DNA of 64,000 nucleotides from Humitalea rosea (GTDB lineage Bacteria > Pseudomonadota > Alphaproteobacteria > Acetobacterales > Acetobacteraceae), in assembly GCF_003253705.1 (NCBI RefSeq), contig NZ_QKYU01000016.1, positions 1 to 64,000 of the forward strand. Direction: 5' to 3'. The notes under the pieces are model-generated. The model was not told where the DNA came from. It searched no databases and was given only the letters and a program-made list of their open reading frames with translations. A program made the translations under genes and the position numbers. Numbering within the stretch: position 1 is the first letter of the stretch; each line of letters opens with the position of its first letter. Below are positions 8,862 to 16,674 of the stretch, in pieces.

Positions 8862-10904
8862 TCACAATTCGATCGACAGGTTCAGCGCGGAATCGACGCG
8901 GGCGGTGTCGCGGGCGCCGAGCACGACACAGCTGCTCTGCTCCTCGATCACGGCCGGGCCGGCGAGCACCATCCCCGGCGGCAGGTCGGCCCGGCGATAG
9001 ACCGGCAGGTCGTGGAAGGCGCCATCGGCATAGACCGCGCGCTGGCGCCAGGGCTCCGGCTTGGCGACCGTGGCCCCCATCAGCATCTCGCCCCGCCAGC
9101 CGGTGGGCGCGCGGCCCTCCACGCGCAGGTTGTTGACGATGACGGGCTGGTCGGCTTTGTCGAAGTTCCACAAGCGGCGATGCGCCGTCTCGAAGGCGTC
9201 TCGGACGGCGGCAAAACCGCCTTCCGGCAGGTCGAAGGAGATCGCGTCGGGCTGGCCCGCGTAGCGGCAGTCCAGGCGGCGCATCACCTGCGTCGTGCAG
9301 TCGGTGGCGCCACCAGCGCGCAGCGCCTCCCGCACCTGGCCTTCGAGCGTGCGAAAGCCATCCTCCAGCGCGTCGCCATCCAGGGTGGAGAGTTCGCGTT
9401 CCAGCGCCGCCTGGCGATCCACCTGGCGATCCGCGAGCACCATTCCCAGCGCGCTGAACAGCCCCGGCGCGGGCGGGATGACGACGCGGCGCATTTCCAG
9501 CTCCCGCGCCAGGTCGATCGCATGCACCGGCCCGGCGCCGCCGTAGCAAAGGTAGGTGAACTCCCGCGGATCATGGCCGCGTTCCACCGTCATCAGCCGC
9601 ATCGCCTGCGCCATCAGCGCATTGGCGACGGAGCGCACGGTGAGGGCTGCTTCCTCGATCGAAAGCCCGAGCGGCACGGCAAGATGTTCGCGGATCGCCT
9701 CCCGCGCCGCCGCGAGGTCGAGCCGGAAACTGCCCTCCAGGAAGGTCGCGGGATCGAGGTAGCCGAGGATCAGGTTGCAGTCGGTCACCGTCGGCTTTGT
9801 GCCGCCGCGGCCATAGCACGCGGGGCCGGGATCGGCACCCGCGCTTTGCGGGCCGATGCGGACACCGCCGCCGGCGTCGATCCAGGCGATGGAGCCACCC
9901 CCGGCACCGATGGAATCGATGTCGATGGTCGGCGCCCGCAGCGTGTAGCTGTGCAGCAGGCTGGAGGTGCGCAGCTCCGGCCGCCCGCCCCGCACCAGCG
10001 AGACATCGAAGGTGGTGCCGCCCATGTCGCCGAGGATCGCATCCGGCATGCCGCTGCGCTCGCACAGCCGCAGCGCCGCGCTGACCCCGCCGGCCGGGCC
10101 GGATTCGGCCAGCAGCACCGGCCGCGCCGCGACCAGATCGGCATGGGCGAGCCCGCCGTTGGAGGTCATGAACAGCAGCTCGCCGCCAAAGCCGACCTCG
10201 GCCAGCCGCCCGCCGAGGGTGCGGATGTAATGCGCGCAGACCGGCCCGAGCATGGCGTTCATCACCGTGCTGCTGGTGCGCTCATATTCCCCCATCTCGG
10301 GGTTGATGTCGCAGGAGGCGGTGACGAAGCAACTCGGCAGCCGCTCGGCCAGCAGGGCGGCCGCGGCGCGCTCATGCGCGGGGTTCAGGAAGGAGTGCAG
10401 GAAGCACACCGCCACGGCCTTCACGCCGCTGACGGCGATCGCCTTGGCGACCTGCTCCAGCTCCCCGATATCGAGGGGGACCGTGACGTTGCCGCGATGG
10501 TCCAGCCGTTCCGTGACCTCGAAGCGATGCCGCCGGGCCACCAGCGGGCGCGGATTGTCGAACATCAGGTCATAGAGGTCGGCCCGGTCGTGCCGGGCGA
10601 TGCGGCGCAGCTCCAGCACGTCGCGGAAGCCGCGCGTGGTGACCAGCGCCGTGGGCGCGCCGGTGCCCTCGACGATCATATTGGTCGCCATGGTGGAGCC
10701 ATGCCCGACGAAGCCGATGCGCTCGGCGGGAACGCCGGAGACCTCGATGATGCGCCGGAATCCCGCGACCGCGCCGATCACGCGATCGGCCGGGGTCGTC
10801 GGCACCTTGACGGTGTGGACGCGGCCGTTTTCCTCGATCAGCACGACATCGGTGAAGGTGCCACCTACGTCGATGCCAACACGCACCGTTGCGCTTGGGG
10901 ACAT
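8862..10904 (-). CDS. Hydantoinase A/oxoprolinase-family subunit
   Basis: 680 aa. The ATG at 10904 gives the expected N-terminal phosphate loop VGIDVGGTFTDVVLIEE. Later hallmarks are VGHGSTMATNMIVEG, NPEMGEYERTSSTVMNA, LGDMGGTTFDVSLV and IDSIGAGGGSIAWID. These are the actin/HSP70-like ATP-binding elements of the HyuA family, which phosphorylates the substrate for HyuB. It is the first gene of a minus-strand operon reaching to the LacI gene at 2976. A palindromic operator candidate and a 15-bp tandem repeat lie directly upstream. Confidence 0.95.
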   Translation of the reverse strand: MSPSATVRVGIDVGGTFTDVVLIEENGRVHTVKVPTTPADRVIGAVAGFRRIIEVSGVPAERIGFVGHGSTMATNMIVEGTGAPTALVTTRGFRDVLELRRIARHDRADLYDLMFDNPRPLVARRHRFEVTERLDHRGNVTVPLDIGELEQVAKAIAVSGVKAVAVCFLHSFLNPAHERAAAALLAERLPSCFVTASCDINPEMGEYERTSSTVMNAMLGPVCAHYIRTLGGRLAEVGFGGELLFMTSNGGLAHADLVAARPVLLAESGPAGGVSAALRLCERSGMPDAILGDMGGTTFDVSLVRGGRPELRTSSLLHSYTLRAPTIDIDSIGAGGGSIAWIDAGGGVRIGPQSAGADPGPACYGRGGTKPTVTDCNLILGYLDPATFLEGSFRLDLAAAREAIREHLAVPLGLSIEEAALTVRSVANALMAQAMRLMTVERGHDPREFTYLCYGGAGPVHAIDLARELEMRRVVIPPAPGLFSALGMVLADRQVDRQAALERELSTLDGDALEDGFRTLEGQVREALRAGGATDCTTQVMRRLDCRYAGQPDAISFDLPEGGFAAVRDAFETAHRRLWNFDKADQPVIVNNLRVEGRAPTGWRGEMLMGATVAKPEPWRQRAVYADGAFHDLPVYRRADLPPGMVLAGPAVIEEQSSCVVLGARDTARVDSALNLSIEL

Positions 10905-10937
10905 GTGTTTCCTCTGGCTCTGTGCCTTTGGAAACGA

Positions 10938-10950
10938 TGAAACGTTTTCA
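10938..10950. promoter_or_regulatory. LacI-family operator candidate upstream of hyuA
   Basis: TGAAACGTTTTCA contains the perfect 8-bp palindrome AAACGTTT with the central CpG usual for LacI/GalR operators (flanks TG and TCA, one offset base). It lies 34-46 bp upstream of the hyuA start, where a repressor would block the promoter. The LacI gene at the far end of the same operon is the natural partner. The binding is inferred. Confidence 0.55.
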
Positions 10951-10952
10951 CG

Positions 10953-10982
10953 GGCACGTCAACCACAGGCACGTCAACCACG
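10953..10982 (+). repeat. 15-bp perfect tandem duplication
   Basis: GGCACGTCAACCAC followed by A or G occurs twice in direct tandem (10953-10967 and 10968-10982), next to the operator candidate and upstream of hyuA. It may be a replication-slippage product or a repeated activator site. The two cannot be told apart from one sequence. Confidence 0.6.
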
Positions 10983-11016
10983 GGCCGCCGCGGGGACCGT
11001 GGCCCCCGCGGCCTGC

Positions 11017-11862
11017 TCAGTGGGACATGAGAACCGGCGCCGTCATCTGGCCGAGCAGGGTCCGTGTCGCCCCGCCGAGGACGAATTCGCGCAGCCGCGA
11101 ATGACCGTAGCCGCCCATGACGATCAGGTCGGCATCCATGTCGGCCGCCTCGTTCAGCAGGGTCTCGCCGGTCGAGATCTCACCGCGGATGACATGGCGC
11201 ACGGTGACCTTCAGCCCATGCCGGGCAAGGTGCTGGGCGATATCGGCGCCGGGCTCCCCCCGGTTCTCCTCGGCATGGGGGTCGGGGTCGATGACCAACA
11301 CCGTCACCGCCTCGGCGCCGGCCAGCAAAGGCAGCGCGTCATGCACCGCGCGCGCGGCTTCGCGGCTGGCGTTCCAGGCGATCAAAGCGCGGCGGACCGG
11401 GCCTTCGTACCGCCCGGCGTAGGGCACCATCAGCACCGGCCGGCCGCTGTCGAACAGCGCCGCCTCGACCGTAGCCGGGCCGGTCAGCCCGGAGCCCGAG
11501 GGATCGGGCTGGCCGACGATCACCAGATCCGCATAGCGGGCGTTGGTGGCCACGATCCAGGGGGTCAGCCCGTCCTGTTGCCGCCATTCCCCGCGCAGGG
11601 CCTCGCGCCGCAGGCATTCGCGGAACAGGGTTTCGGCGCTCGCGGCCTCGGCCGCGGCACTTTCCTGCATTCGGGTCATCATCTCCGCCATCGCGGTGCT
11701 CGCACCCGCCTCGCCCCCGGCGAAGACGGGGATCTGCACGTCGATGACGAAGAGACCGATCAGATGCGCGTCCAATCGGCGGGCCAGGCCTGCCGCCAGC
11801 TCAAGGCGCCGCGGGGAGGCCGGTGTGGAATCGAGGTGAACGAGGATGTCCTTGATCGGCAT
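11017..11862 (-). CDS. Universal stress protein, tandem UspA domains
   Basis: 281 aa. The ATG at 11862 follows GGGAGAAG. There are two Usp domains, about residues 1-145 and 155-281. The second ends with GGYGHSRLREFVLGGATRTLL, which matches the ATP-binding G-x2-G-x9-G-(S/T) motif. The first domain's equivalent is degenerate (VGQPDPSGSGLTGPATVEAAL). Tandem Usp proteins of this size are usually ATP-binding cytoplasmic stress factors. It is followed by a CBS-domain protein transcribed in the same direction, and both types often respond to energy state. It appears to be a separate unit from the hyu operon. Confidence 0.93.
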   Translation of the reverse strand: MPIKDILVHLDSTPASPRRLELAAGLARRLDAHLIGLFVIDVQIPVFAGGEAGASTAMAEMMTRMQESAAAEAASAETLFRECLRREALRGEWRQQDGLTPWIVATNARYADLVIVGQPDPSGSGLTGPATVEAALFDSGRPVLMVPYAGRYEGPVRRALIAWNASREAARAVHDALPLLAGAEAVTVLVIDPDPHAEENRGEPGADIAQHLARHGLKVTVRHVIRGEISTGETLLNEAADMDADLIVMGGYGHSRLREFVLGGATRTLLGQMTAPVLMSH

Positions 11863-11957
11863 TGGTCTTCTCCCGCGAGGCTGCGTTGGTGGCGGACCCT
11901 AGGGCGATCCGCCATCCCCGCCTTGATCCGTATCAAGACCGCATGGGGCAGGGCGCG

Positions 11958-12383
11958 TCACAGCCGCTCCCACAGATAGGTGTCATTCTCCAGCCGCGCC
12001 TCCTCGGTCGCCTGGAAATCGCCGCGCGAGACCACGCCGAGCAGGCGGTCGCCCTCGACCACGGGCATGTGGCGGAAGCCGGCATCGCGCATGACGCGCA
12101 GCGCCTCGACCGCCCGCGCCTGCGGACCCATGGTGTCGGGGTGCTCGGTCATCACCTCCGCCAGCGTCGTCTTGGCCGCGTCGCGGCCCTCGGCGGCGAT
12201 CCGGCAGACCGCATCCCGGCCGGTGAAGATGCCGAGCAGATGGCCCTGAACATCCGTGACCAGCACGGCGCCGATCCGTTGGGCCCGCATCTCGCGGCAG
12301 GCGTCCTGAACGGTGGTGTCGGGGCGCATCGTCACCGGCGCGCGCCGGACGATGACCTCTTCCATATGCCGATTCGTTTCCAT
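11958..12383 (-). CDS. Tandem CBS-domain protein
   Basis: 141 aa made almost entirely of two CBS motifs (about residues 8-65 and 72-130), recognisable from RIGAVLVTDVQGHLLGIFTG and GFRHMPVVEGDRLLGVVSRG. Stand-alone CBS pairs bind adenine nucleotides such as AMP, ATP or NAD and act as energy sensors (family knowledge). No catalytic domain is attached. The partner may be the Usp protein downstream on the same strand, 95 bp away; that link is only positional. Confidence 0.9.
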   Translation of the reverse strand: METNRHMEEVIVRRAPVTMRPDTTVQDACREMRAQRIGAVLVTDVQGHLLGIFTGRDAVCRIAAEGRDAAKTTLAEVMTEHPDTMGPQARAVEALRVMRDAGFRHMPVVEGDRLLGVVSRGDFQATEEARLENDTYLWERL

Positions 12384-12491
12384 GTCTTACGCCCTCCCAC
12401 TTTACGCGGCCAAGCATCGAAGCGGTGGAGTCTGCCACGAAGCCGGGGGCAAGGTATTTGATCCGGCGCAAGCGGGTTCAAGTGGGGCTGG

Positions 12492-13118
12492 CTACTCCTC
12501 CCAGCCATGCGGCGCGCCGGCCAGCCAGCGGCCCCCGGCGGCGTAGAGCGCCTGGACCCGATCGCCCTTCAGCCCGGGCATGTCGGTCTTCACCGCATAG
12601 CCGATCCCGGTCTGGAGGTAGGCGAGGTGCCGGTACCCCTCCGGGAAGCGCCGCAGCAGCGCGGGGTCGAGTGCCAGCCGCGCCGCGGGATCGACCGGGT
12701 CCATGCGGTCCTTCTCATAGATAGGCTGGCGCAGCACGATGCCCCAGCGGGGGCCGTCCGGCGCGTCGCGTTCCTCGATGAAATCGTGGAAGCGCCCGGT
12801 GCAGACGACATCGACGAGCACGCCATGCACCTCAGCGCGCTGGCTGATCGTCATCTTGGTCTGCGCGATGGCGCGCCGTCCGGCGAGATCGACCGAACAC
12901 CCGCCCAGGAAATGCAGGATCGAGACCCCCTTCGCCCATCCCGCCTTGGAGGCTTCGATGAATTCCGCGGCCGGCGCCTGGCACCAGGTCGCCATCATGC
13001 GCCCATCGTCATGCCAGCAGGTGGCGAAGCGCTCCCAGTCGCCGGCATCCCGCCACACGGCCCAGTTCTGCACGAGTTCGGCCACTTGCAGGCGGCGCAT
13101 GAGGAGGGCGTCGGACAT
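12492..13118 (-). CDS. SnoaL/NTF2-like family protein
   Basis: 208 aa from the ATG at 13118. The pattern ELVQNWAVWRDAGDWERFATCWHDDGRMMATWC near residues 14-46 is the alpha-plus-beta cone start of SnoaL-like polyketide-cyclase or ring-hydroxylating-dioxygenase small-subunit relatives. The C-terminal part (LPEGYRHLAYLQ-like FPEGYRHLAYLQTGIGY and GDRVQALYAAGGRWLAG) is often seen in stand-alone members of unknown function. No large dioxygenase subunit is linked. The role is unknown. Confidence 0.75.
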   Translation of the reverse strand: MSDALLMRRLQVAELVQNWAVWRDAGDWERFATCWHDDGRMMATWCQAPAAEFIEASKAGWAKGVSILHFLGGCSVDLAGRRAIAQTKMTISQRAEVHGVLVDVVCTGRFHDFIEERDAPDGPRWGIVLRQPIYEKDRMDPVDPAARLALDPALLRRFPEGYRHLAYLQTGIGYAVKTDMPGLKGDRVQALYAAGGRWLAGAPHGWEE

Positions 13119-13188
13119 TGGGAGCTCCCGATCTGGCGGCCGGTTTGCGGTGATCGAACGCACGGGGATGGAGCGGCATTGAGCCGCT

Positions 13189-15345
13189 TCAGGCCTCGGC
13201 CGTGCTGGCCCCCTGGGCATAGCGGGCGATCATCTCCGCCACATCCTGCACCGGCTGCGGCCTGCTGAACAAATAGCCCTGCAACTCGTCGCAGCCCTCG
13301 AGCTTGAGGATCCTGAGCTGTTCCGCGGTCTCCACGCCCTCGGCCAGCACATCCATGCCGAGCGCCTTGCCGAGCCCGATGACCGCGCGGACGATGGCGA
13401 TGCTGCCGGTGTCCTGCGCCAGCGCATGGACGAAGGACCGGTCGATCTTGATCTTGTCGAAGGGGAAGCGGCGCAGATAGCTCAGCGAGGAATAGCCGGT
13501 CCCGAAATCATCCATGGAGATACGCACCCCCATGGCATGCAGGCGGTGCAGGCTGGACAAAGTGGTTTCATTGTCCTGCAGCAGCACGGATTCGGTGATC
13601 TCCAGCTCCAGCCGTTCGGCCGGCAGGCCGGAGGCCGCAAGCGCCAGCTCCACGTCCCGCACCGGATCGCCGTCCATGAATTGCAGGGGCGAGAGGTTGA
13701 CCGCGATCTTGATGTGGCTGGGCCATTTGGCGGCGTCGGCGCAGGCCTTGCGCAGCACCCAGGCGCCAATCGATTTGATCAGGCCGATCTCCTCGGCCAA
13801 AGGGATGAATTCCCCCGGCTGCACCAGGCCGCGCCGCGGATGCCGCCAGCGGACCAGCGCCTCGAACCCGACCAGGGCCTGGGGCTCGGCCGCCAGCAAA
13901 GGCTGGTAGTGGAGTTCGAACTGCTCCTCGATGAGGGCGCGGCGCAGCTCCGCCTCGAACTGCCGGCGCTTCAGGATTTCGGCATCCATGCCGGGCTCGA
14001 AGAAGCGCCAGGTGCCCCGACCCTCGGCCTTGGCGCGGTAGAGGGCGATATCGGCATTCCGCAACAGCTCATCGGCCGTGGCCTGCGTCTCGCTCCTCGG
14101 CATCACGCCGATGCTGGCGCCGATGGCGACGACCTGGCCCTGGATTTGGAAGGGGGCCTGGAGCGCGCCCACGAGCCGGGCGGCCAGCGCCTCCAGCTCG
14201 GCGGGTTGCTCCAGCTCCGTGATGACGGCGAATTCGTCGCCGCCGAGCCGCGCCACGATATCCGCCTCCCGCGTCGCATCGCGCAGGCGGCGGGCGACCA
14301 CGCGGAGCAACTCGTCCCCCGCGGCATGGCCGAGCGAATCATTGACGCCCTTGAACCCATCGAGATCGATGCAGAGCACCGCCATCCGGCTCGGGGCGCC
14401 GCCATGCGACAGCCGCCGCTCCATCTGCTCGCGGAACAGCGTCCGGTTCGGCAGGCCGGTCAGCGCGTCATGCCGCGTCATGTGCAACAGGCGCTCATGC
14501 GAACGCCTGCGCTCGGTGACGTCCTCATAGGTCGCGACCCAGCCGGCCTCCGCCATCGCCTGGTGGGAGACCTGGATCACCCGCCCGTCGATCAGCTCAT
14601 GTGTGCCGCCTTCGAGGCCGTCCAACCGCGCGGAGCCGCCGAGCCCCCGCTCACGCAGCATCCCGATCGCCACGCTGCCCGACCGGGCGGCCTCGGGGTC
14701 GGGCGCGCCGAACATCTCGTCGAAGCGCCGGTTGTGCACGATCAGCCGGTTCTGCCCGTCGAACATGCACAGCCCCTGCGTCATGTTGTTCAGGGCCGCC
14801 TGGAACCGCGCGCTCTGGGTGGAAAGGGCGGACAGTGTCTTGTCCAGCGCCCGCAGCGGCAAAAGGAGCATCGCGAACCATTCGAGCAGGCCCAGCAGCA
14901 GGCCGAAAAGGGCGACATAGCCGGTTTCGATCAGCAGCGGCCGCAGGCTGGTGTCCGCGGCCAGCCAGGCGATGGTCTCGCCGCCGACCACGACGGGAAC
15001 GCGCAGTTCATGGGTGGGGGACAGCAGCGCGCCCGATTCCTGGACGACCATGCGGCCGGCCGTGTCCTCGATCCGCATGCGCGGCTGCACGCCATGGTCC
15101 GGCGGGAATTCGATGAGCTCGAGCAGGCGCACATGCTGGTACTGCCACAGCTCCTCATGCGCGTAGATGTAGCGGGCGACGCGATCGGAGCTCAGCCTGG
15201 CCTTGAGCGCCGCGGTATGGCCGATGTCGATGGCGCCGACGGCAAAATACCCGGCCGGCAGCCCGACCGCGATGATGACGGCCAGGGCAAGGCCGGCACC
15301 GCGGATCAGGGTCCGGATTTGTAGCTGGCTCAAGGACAGGATCAT
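13189..15345 (-). CDS. Membrane-bound GGDEF-EAL cyclic-di-GMP enzyme
   Basis: 718 aa from the ATG at 15345, 8 bp after the stop of the PstS-like gene. Order: a first membrane helix (LIRGAGLALAVIIAVGLPAG), a periplasmic sensor of about 100 residues, a second helix (ETGYVALFGLLLGLLEW), a PAS-like region (ALNNMTQGLCMFDGQNRLIV), then GGDEF and EAL domains. The GGDEF motif is intact, with an inhibitory RxxD site (READ) five residues before it. The EAL domain keeps EALVRWRHP, NLSPLQF, DDFGTGYSS, KIDRSF and LAEGVET. Both synthesis and breakdown of c-di-GMP are therefore possible. The co-transcribed periplasmic binding protein may supply the input signal (inference). Confidence 0.94.
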   Translation of the reverse strand: MILSLSQLQIRTLIRGAGLALAVIIAVGLPAGYFAVGAIDIGHTAALKARLSSDRVARYIYAHEELWQYQHVRLLELIEFPPDHGVQPRMRIEDTAGRMVVQESGALLSPTHELRVPVVVGGETIAWLAADTSLRPLLIETGYVALFGLLLGLLEWFAMLLLPLRALDKTLSALSTQSARFQAALNNMTQGLCMFDGQNRLIVHNRRFDEMFGAPDPEAARSGSVAIGMLRERGLGGSARLDGLEGGTHELIDGRVIQVSHQAMAEAGWVATYEDVTERRRSHERLLHMTRHDALTGLPNRTLFREQMERRLSHGGAPSRMAVLCIDLDGFKGVNDSLGHAAGDELLRVVARRLRDATREADIVARLGGDEFAVITELEQPAELEALAARLVGALQAPFQIQGQVVAIGASIGVMPRSETQATADELLRNADIALYRAKAEGRGTWRFFEPGMDAEILKRRQFEAELRRALIEEQFELHYQPLLAAEPQALVGFEALVRWRHPRRGLVQPGEFIPLAEEIGLIKSIGAWVLRKACADAAKWPSHIKIAVNLSPLQFMDGDPVRDVELALAASGLPAERLELEITESVLLQDNETTLSSLHRLHAMGVRISMDDFGTGYSSLSYLRRFPFDKIKIDRSFVHALAQDTGSIAIVRAVIGLGKALGMDVLAEGVETAEQLRILKLEGCDELQGYLFSRPQPVQDVAEMIARYAQGASTAEA

Positions 15346-15353
15346 GGCGGGGC

Positions 15354-16172
15354 TCAGTTGGCGCCGGGCAGGCACCCGGCCTCGTTCAGCAGACCAATGG
15401 CCTCGGGGCTCCGCATGAACCGCATGAAGGCCACAGCCGGCTCGCTCGGCACCTGGAAGTGCACGAGGTGCAGGTCCTTGGCGAAAGGATAGGCGCCGCT
15501 GCGCAGGGCTTCGGCGGTGGGGGTGACGCCATTGATCGGAATCAGCCGCAGGTCGCGGTGTTCCATCAACATCTGTGTCAGCGTGGCGCCGATCAGCGAC
15601 CCCCCGAGGTCCAGCGCCATATCGGCATTGTCCTGGTCGGTCGCCGCGGTCGGCAGCTCCGGCCGTCGGCGCGCGGCATCCAGCGCCGCGTCCATGCCGG
15701 GCAAGAGCGCGATCATGACCTGATTGTCGCTTTCGGCCCGCGGGCGCAGCACCACCTTGATCCGCGACCCATCCGGCCAGTTCATCCGCGGCGACTGGAA
15801 TGCCGCCACGATGGCCTCCGGCGTCATGCTCGGCGGCGCGGGGTGGGAGGTGGCAAAGACATAGGGCGTGCGAATGGCGCCGGCCATCCTCAGGCCGCGG
15901 GCCGTTTCGGCGGCGGAGAGCGGGCGGCCCGACAGGGCGATGTCCACCAGCCCATCCGCCGCGGCGCGGATGCCCCCGCTGCTGCCCAGGCTCGGGATAA
16001 CCCGGACGCCGATTCCGGTCTTCGCCGTGAAGGCCACCGCGAGATAGGTCATCAGCGCCGTCGCCGCGCCGGTGCCGCCGATACGCAGGATGTCGGCCGC
16101 GGCGGCCCGGCGCGCCGGCGGCAGGAGGGAGAGGGTGGCGACGGTGAAAAGGAGGAAGCGGCGAGTGGACAG
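15354..16172 (-). CDS. PstS-like phosphate/anion-binding periplasmic protein, probable CTG start
   Basis: The family pattern (ILRIGGTGAATALMTYLA, then IPSLGSSGGIRAAADGLVDIALSGR) resembles the PBP-like domain of phosphate-type binding proteins. The first ATG in frame (16052) would remove the signal peptide and first beta strand. Reading further back gives a good leader (STRRFLLFTVATLSLLPPA) down to CTG at 16172, with a strong GGAGGA seven bases before it and an in-frame TAG just upstream. No ATG, GTG or TTG is available in that stretch. I therefore call 272 aa with CTG initiation. The protein is probably periplasmic and shares an operon with the GGDEF-EAL enzyme, which it may inform about an anion such as phosphate. 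Confidence 0.75.
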   Translation of the reverse strand: MSTRRFLLFTVATLSLLPPARRAAAADILRIGGTGAATALMTYLAVAFTAKTGIGVRVIPSLGSSGGIRAAADGLVDIALSGRPLSAAETARGLRMAGAIRTPYVFATSHPAPPSMTPEAIVAAFQSPRMNWPDGSRIKVVLRPRAESDNQVMIALLPGMDAALDAARRRPELPTAATDQDNADMALDLGGSLIGATLTQMLMEHRDLRLIPINGVTPTAEALRSGAYPFAKDLHLVHFQVPSEPAVAFMRFMRSPEAIGLLNEAGCLPGAN

Positions 16173-16388
16173 AGTCTATTCCTCCATTGCGGTTGGGGGG
16201 GGCGGTTGAGTTCCGCCAATCCCTCGGAACCGCGAGTGATTCCGATCTCGCGGCGGAACGCGCGGCGAGGCGCGGCCCTGCCTGGGGAAGGTAAACATTG
16301 CGTCTAGCGGAAATCTCGGGGGAGTCGACGCAATTCCGCGCGCGGTGGGGCCCCGTGCCGGGCGATCACACGGCGAAGTGCAGAGGAA

Positions 16389-16463
<75 letters not shown>

Positions 16464-16674
16464 ATCTTGGGCGCACTCCTAGCCTCGCCTCCCGGCGGTG
16501 GCAAGCCCGCCTTGTGGCCCGGGGCCGGATATCGACGACTGACCCCGCTTGTCGAGGCGCCGGGCCACATCCGCGCGCTCAGCGGCCCACCGTCACGGGA
16601 TTGCAACCGGACCATCATCTGCCCGCCATCCCCAGGGTCTAACCCGCGCCCCGTCAGTTGCTTTGGGGGTTGGG

